Source: Struthio camelus (Eukaryota > Chordata > Aves > Struthioniformes > Struthionidae). From it: 64,000 nucleotides of DNA. Position 1 is the stretch's first letter. Every line of letters starts with the position of its first letter. Location: positions 1,488,001 to 1,552,000 of the forward strand of contig NC_090947.1 of NCBI RefSeq assembly GCF_040807025.1, in the 5' to 3' direction. The position numbers were made by a program, and so were the translations under genes. Under the pieces are notes generated by a model. It did not search any database. It was not told where the DNA came from and worked only from the letters and a program-made list of their open reading frames with translations. Shown here piece after piece: positions 60,237 through 64,000 of the stretch.

Positions 60237-62320
60237 TGGTTGTGGGTGTAAAGGAGGGAATGTGTTTGCACTTCTCTGTCTAGTGAGAAAAGAGATCCTT
60301 TTATGCAAAATTTAGTCATTCTGGAAGTCACAGCAGTTTAGACATAATACAGGAATGAAATTTCAGTAGACAAAATGTTACTGTATTTCAAAATGCAATA
60401 AAGAACTAAAATTGGGGCTGCATTTTCTTGATGAGTATTTTCTTTAATGTTTCAATCCATAGAGTGTCCTGACAGGAACTTCTTAACCAAATACTCAAAT
60501 TTTATCTGTGGATACCTTAATTGCGATGACGTGGAGTGGTATAGTGAAATGGTGCTGTGATAAGGGAATAAAAGATGCTAAAAGAATAAGGTGGATAATA
60601 AGGTGGAAGTAAGAGTCAGAAAAATGCTTTTAGCAAGAAAGTAAAATAAGTCAGCAGCAGAAGGAGAAGAAACTGAAAACTTACTCTTTTTGACCCAATC
60701 CTGGTCTATATTACTGGTTGTAGAGTCCTTCACTGTGCCCTGTCTCAAACAGCCAATTCTTGTTGACCTCAAGCTCATTAAAATCATAAAACAAGAAAAC
60801 AAGATAGTTCCTTTTCATCCTCACTAGCTTGCCCTTTTGTACTAAGTCACAGAGCCACAAGGCTGAAAAGGGGCTCTAGAGATTCACATTCAGCATAAGC
60901 TCATAGCCTCTTTTAGAGACTAACTTGGAAATGCATAATTCAGGTCAAATATCCTTGAAACGGTAGCCACTCTATGCTGTATACATTGGCATTTTGGAGA
61001 TACTGAGGCCAACCAAGCTGTTGCTTTTTTTCAAAGCAGGAACTAGTAACTAGTCTGATTTCCAGTAACACAGCACACCCTGAGACACCCTCCAAGGATA
61101 ACTAAAGGAGGCAGGGGGGTGACGGCAGCCAGCTAGATTGGCTCAGGTCCACAGGGCTTAAGGATGAGGAAAGGGGAGAAAAGTTTTAATCGCAGGGCTT
61201 GGGGATGGGGATGTTGATACCACATCCATTTTAGCAAAAACAAAGAGTAGAAATGAACAAAGGATTCAGCCATCAGGATGGAGACAGCAGTGCTGCTGCT
61301 GAGGGGCCTGGAGGCAGTAACGCCTTCCTTCATCTGCAGCCGCTGAATTAGGTCCTGCAATTGTACCAGGACTGGCCTGGGCAAGAAGAGCAGTTGCTGA
61401 GCTGAGATGGTGAGCACCAAGTGCTGGGGCTGTGTAGGGGGGAGGTTGTCTTCCTTCTTTTTTGGGAACAATTTCTTGACACAAAGAGGTTTCCTTCTCT
61501 CCATAGTCTTTCAACTAGAGTCTGGAAGGGATGTCTGTTAGTCTGTTCTGCACCCTTCTATGTCCTGTCCTTTCTTTTCCGATGTGGCTAGAAGCAAATC
61601 CTCTTTTCTTTTCTTTTCCTCCTCTGCAAAACTGAAGTGATTGTATTTCATTTTCTTCTTTCCAATACTTTGCTTGCTCTTTTCTTCTCACATCCATCCA
61701 TACACTGCCTGACTTAGTCCTGACTTCAGGAGTAAGGCTGCAACATTAGGTGACCATGCTGGCCCTGTGTCTCTGGAAGCTGCTGTACTTCTAAGTAATA
61801 GGCCCTGGGGGACAGAGCAGCTGCCCCCTTCCCACAGGTAGACAGCCCTCTTTCTTGGCACAGGCTCTCCTCATCTCTTCCCTTGACTGTCATGACCAAT
61901 GGCACCTGCTCTGAACTGTGGGGTATGCTCTCACCTGCTGTGGCTCTTTGCCCACCTCATCTTTTGCTCCAGGTTCTGCAGAGGTTTCTGGTCCCAGCAC
62001 TGTGCACCCAGGGCACAGTTGCAGGGTAAGAAAGGGCTCTTGGCAGTAATGCTGGGGCTTCAGAAGGCCACAGGTGTGGTACTTTTTAAACTCAGCTTGT
62101 GAAATGGAGTGTTTCTCTTATGTGTGCGCCTGGTTGGTTCCCTGCTAGAGTTCATGGGCATTTTTGGAGCAAAGGGACCTGTGGCAGAGGAGAGGGTGGA
62201 AGCGCAGATGAGTGGATGCTGGTTTCACCTTGAACACTTGCACCAGCAGCGCCAGCTAAAGAGCCATGGGCCCAGCCTGGAGGAAATGGGAATGGAGCTA
62301 TTGAGAGCAGTGACCCCAAA
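60237..62320. other. AT-richer interval, no recognised gene
   Basis: The longest frame is a minus-strand stretch at 61133-61504 (123 codons, MERRKPLCVKKLFPKKKEDN...QHLVLTISAQQLLFLPRPVL) that I do not recognise. It has a basic start and a hydrophobic middle but no neighbouring exons with clear splice sites. A plus-strand segment at 61961-62025 has CTTTTGCTCCAG before it and GG|GTAAG after it and could be an exon. Several T-rich tracts occur near 61590-61690. Confidence 0.35.
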
Positions 62321-62329
62321 GGGATGGGA

Positions 62330-62455
62330 AAGCTATTTTCTTCTTGCCTTTGTCTCCTTAAAGAAAAGACACCAACATGTCATGGAGAAACAGGGCTGCT
62401 TCTTTGGCAAAGCACGACAGAGGGGTGAACTGGCAGCACAGCAGGACAGGTGGAC
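62330..62455 (+). repeat. Diverged copy of the array unit's 3' flank
   Basis: Over about 120 bp this matches the unit around 1470-1590 in the same orientation: AAGAAAAGACAC, then AGGGCTGCTTCTT and CTGGCAGCACA occur in the same order and spacing with moderate divergence. In the units this lies just 3' of the MROH stop codon. I found no exon 14 equivalent nearby. Confidence 0.65.
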
Positions 62456-62930
62456 CTGAAAGGTTTTGGTTCCTCTGTTCTATTGCCAATGTATTTGATG
62501 TCAGGTCAGAAACTGGTCCCTCATGCAACGCTTTGGGGCCAGGATGTGTCAGTGGGTCAGAGGAAGGTAGGTGCTCAGTGGCCTTTGTTTTCCCATTCCT
62601 CACAACCCCTTTGAGGCTGTGTTGTTCATCCTGCAGCGTGGCAGTGCCTCGCATCCATCCCCTCTTGGGGAGACTCAGCCTGAGGTCTTACAGCAGCGCT
62701 GGCATATCTGGAATCAAAAACTGCCATTTGAAAGGGAGAAATCTTTTGGCAAATTATATACGTGTGTATATATGGATAGATAGGTATGAATGTCTGTATG
62801 TTTTCCCCCTGGGGAACACTGTCAAGCATCACCCTGATGCTGTCTGTATGTAGCTCTTCAATCCACAGTGCTGGGAGCCTTCTTTGCAGCAGGTCTGTGG
62901 CATGCTCGCAGTGAGGCCTTTGCCGCAAAG
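62456..62930. other. Interval without recognised feature
   Basis: No gene recognised. Small open frames on both strands lack motifs. A short TATATA/TGTATG-rich stretch lies at about 62750-62805. Confidence 0.4.
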
Positions 62931-62933
62931 GGC

Positions 62934-63212
62934 TCAGGCTGGTGCCTCCAGCTGTCCCTCCTTCCTTGCTTTCTGTGGCTCAGGCTCCTGTCTTTGCAGG
63001 CTTTCCGCAAAGACCCCATCAAGCCCCTCTTCATCCTCCCTGATGGTGTGCAGCCTGCTCACCTCTTCCTTCAGCTCCTTCCCCTGGCAACTCAGTGCCT
63101 CAACCAGAGTACATCTCTTACAAAAAAGGCCACCTAAGCCCCAGGCCCGCTCTGCAGTGCCAGCCTTGTGCAGTGTCCTGCTCTTCCCTAAGCTGAGGGA
63201 AAGCTGTGCCAA
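62934..63212 (-). CDS. Putative coiled-coil C-terminal fragment, unrecognised
   Basis: Minus-strand open stretch to a TGA at 62934. It reads CQGKELKEEVSRLHTIREDE then EGLDGVFAESLQRQEPEP, with charged, heptad-like spacing typical of a short coiled coil followed by a Pro/Glu tail. The 5' part is probably not coding; a splice acceptor around 63120 is likely but not clear. I do not know a named family; function unknown. It could be the last exon of a gene extending to the right on the minus strand. Confidence 0.35.
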   Translation of the reverse strand: MAQLSLSLGKSRTLHKAGTAERAWGLGGLFCKRCTLVEALSCQGKELKEEVSRLHTIREDEEGLDGVFAESLQRQEPEPQKARKEGQLEAPA

Positions 63213-63469
63213 GGGTGCTAGCAGTCATCAGTGCCAGAGACTGGGCCTTACAGCGTGGTAGGGCCGTGGCTGCTCAGCCACAACAGCCCCAGACAGGCCT
63301 CAGCAGAGCTCCTGGGCCTCTGCTAACAGCCAAAAGGGCTACACCCCCCAGCAGTGTCCGTGCGTGCTATGCCCCACAAGCCCAACCTTCCCCCCGCCTT
63401 CCCCGGGAGCTGCCCAGCTCCAGCAACAGCCCCTGAAGCAGAGCCAGGAGCCACTGCCTGAGAGCTGCG
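63213..63469. other. Interval before the minisatellite
   Basis: GC-rich, no recognised gene. It includes the run-in CTGCGCACGCTCCCTCAGTGG to the first, most diverged repeat copy. Confidence 0.4.
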
Positions 63470-64000
63470 CACGCTCCCTCAGTGGCCACTCCTGCGCTGC
63501 GCAGCCCTGCCCCGCCCTGCCACGCCCCCTCAGCAGCCCCTCCTGCCCTGCGCAGCCCTGCCCCGCCCTGCCGCGCCCCCTCAGCGGCCCCTCCTGTGCT
63601 GCGCAGCCCTGCCCCACCCTGCCGCGCCCCCTCAGCGGCCCCTCCTGCCCTGCGCAGCCCTGCCCCGCCCTGCCGCGCCCCCTCAGCGGCCCCTCCTGCC
63701 CTGCGCAGCCCTGCCGCGCCCTGCCGCGCCCCCTCAGCGGCCCCTCCTGCCCTGCGCAGCCCTGCCCCGCCCTGCCGCGCCCCCTCAGCGGCCCCTCCTG
63801 CCCTGCGCAGCCCTGCTGCGCCCTGCCGCGCCCCCTCAGCGGCCCCTCCTGCCCTGCGCAGCCTGGACACGCCCTGCCGCGCCCCCTCAGCGGCCCCTCC
63901 TGCCTGCGCAGCCCTGCCGCACCCTGCCGTGCCCCCTCAGCAGCCCCTCCTGCCCTGCGCAGCCCTGCCCCGCCCTGCCGCGCCCCCTCAGCGGCCCCTC
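63470..64000. repeat. 51-bp GC-rich minisatellite
   Basis: At least ten tandem copies of a 51-bp unit, with CTCAGCGGCCCCTCCTG recurring at about 63478, 63529, 63580, 63631, 63682, 63733, 63784, 63835, 63886, 63936 and 63987, and running off the window. Copies differ by a few substitutions, and one near 63900 is one base short. Because 51 is a multiple of three, the minus strand stays open from 63870 back to 63367 as a 17-residue repeat (AGGAAEGARQG...). That is probably incidental to the unit length. Confidence 0.95.

Noticed and set aside
63470-64000. Possible CRISPR-like array because of regular repeats
   Set aside because: The repeats are directly adjacent 51-bp copies without unique spacers, in a vertebrate context. 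It is a minisatellite.

Overview
The window looks like nuclear DNA from a bird, on a GC-rich and probably micro- or small chromosome. The evidence is a CR1 LINE 3' end closing in the typical ATTCTGTGATTCTGT-type tail, CR1 reverse-transcriptase fragments, compact multi-exon genes with GT-AG introns, and two gene families that are strongly amplified in birds: Maestro HEAT-like repeat (MROH) proteins and CCDC81-like HU-domain proteins. Family calls come from recognising protein motifs, not from a database search, and the species cannot be named.

Positions 1-48790 are a head-to-tail tandem array of a unit of about 9.12 kb. Five full copies (9105, 9114, 9124, 9127 and 9123 bp) and a truncated sixth are visible, and the array enters the window from the left. 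Each full unit carries, on the minus strand, a 14-exon MROH-like gene predicted to encode 669 residues, with a CpG-rich promoter at its 5' end. Exon phases join cleanly from a strong Kozak ATG (MAQRPP...) to the stop. Further upstream on the same strand, each unit has decayed pieces related to a small membrane-protein gene that stands alone at 50 kb. Copies 1, 3, 4 and 5 appear intact. Copy 2 has a 10-bp exon deletion that shifts the frame. Copy 6 keeps only the last four exons and ends in a scrambled junction near 48.79-48.90 kb. The long plus-strand open frames in this region are shadows of GC-rich DNA.

Positions 48.9-52.1 kb hold two CR1 fragments in plus orientation. Between them lies a two-exon plus-strand gene for a 199-residue putative membrane protein. 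Positions 52.1-54.7 kb are less GC-rich and show no recognisable gene. At 54.7-58.3 kb there is a mosaic: a CCDC81-like HU-domain exon on the plus strand, then a diverged partial MROH paralog on the minus strand. Part of that paralog is identical to the array over about 236 bp, a likely gene-conversion tract. Positions 58.3-62.3 kb are mostly unassigned, with a possible old LTR-like piece and a clear CR1 3' end. At 62.3 kb a short diverged piece of the array's 3' flank reappears. A coiled-coil-like minus-strand frame lies near 63.0 kb, and a 51-bp GC-rich minisatellite runs from about 63.47 kb to the window end.

The main theme is local birth and decay of MROH genes: a homogenised young array, its broken edge, and an older paralog nearby that seems to have been partly overwritten by array sequence.
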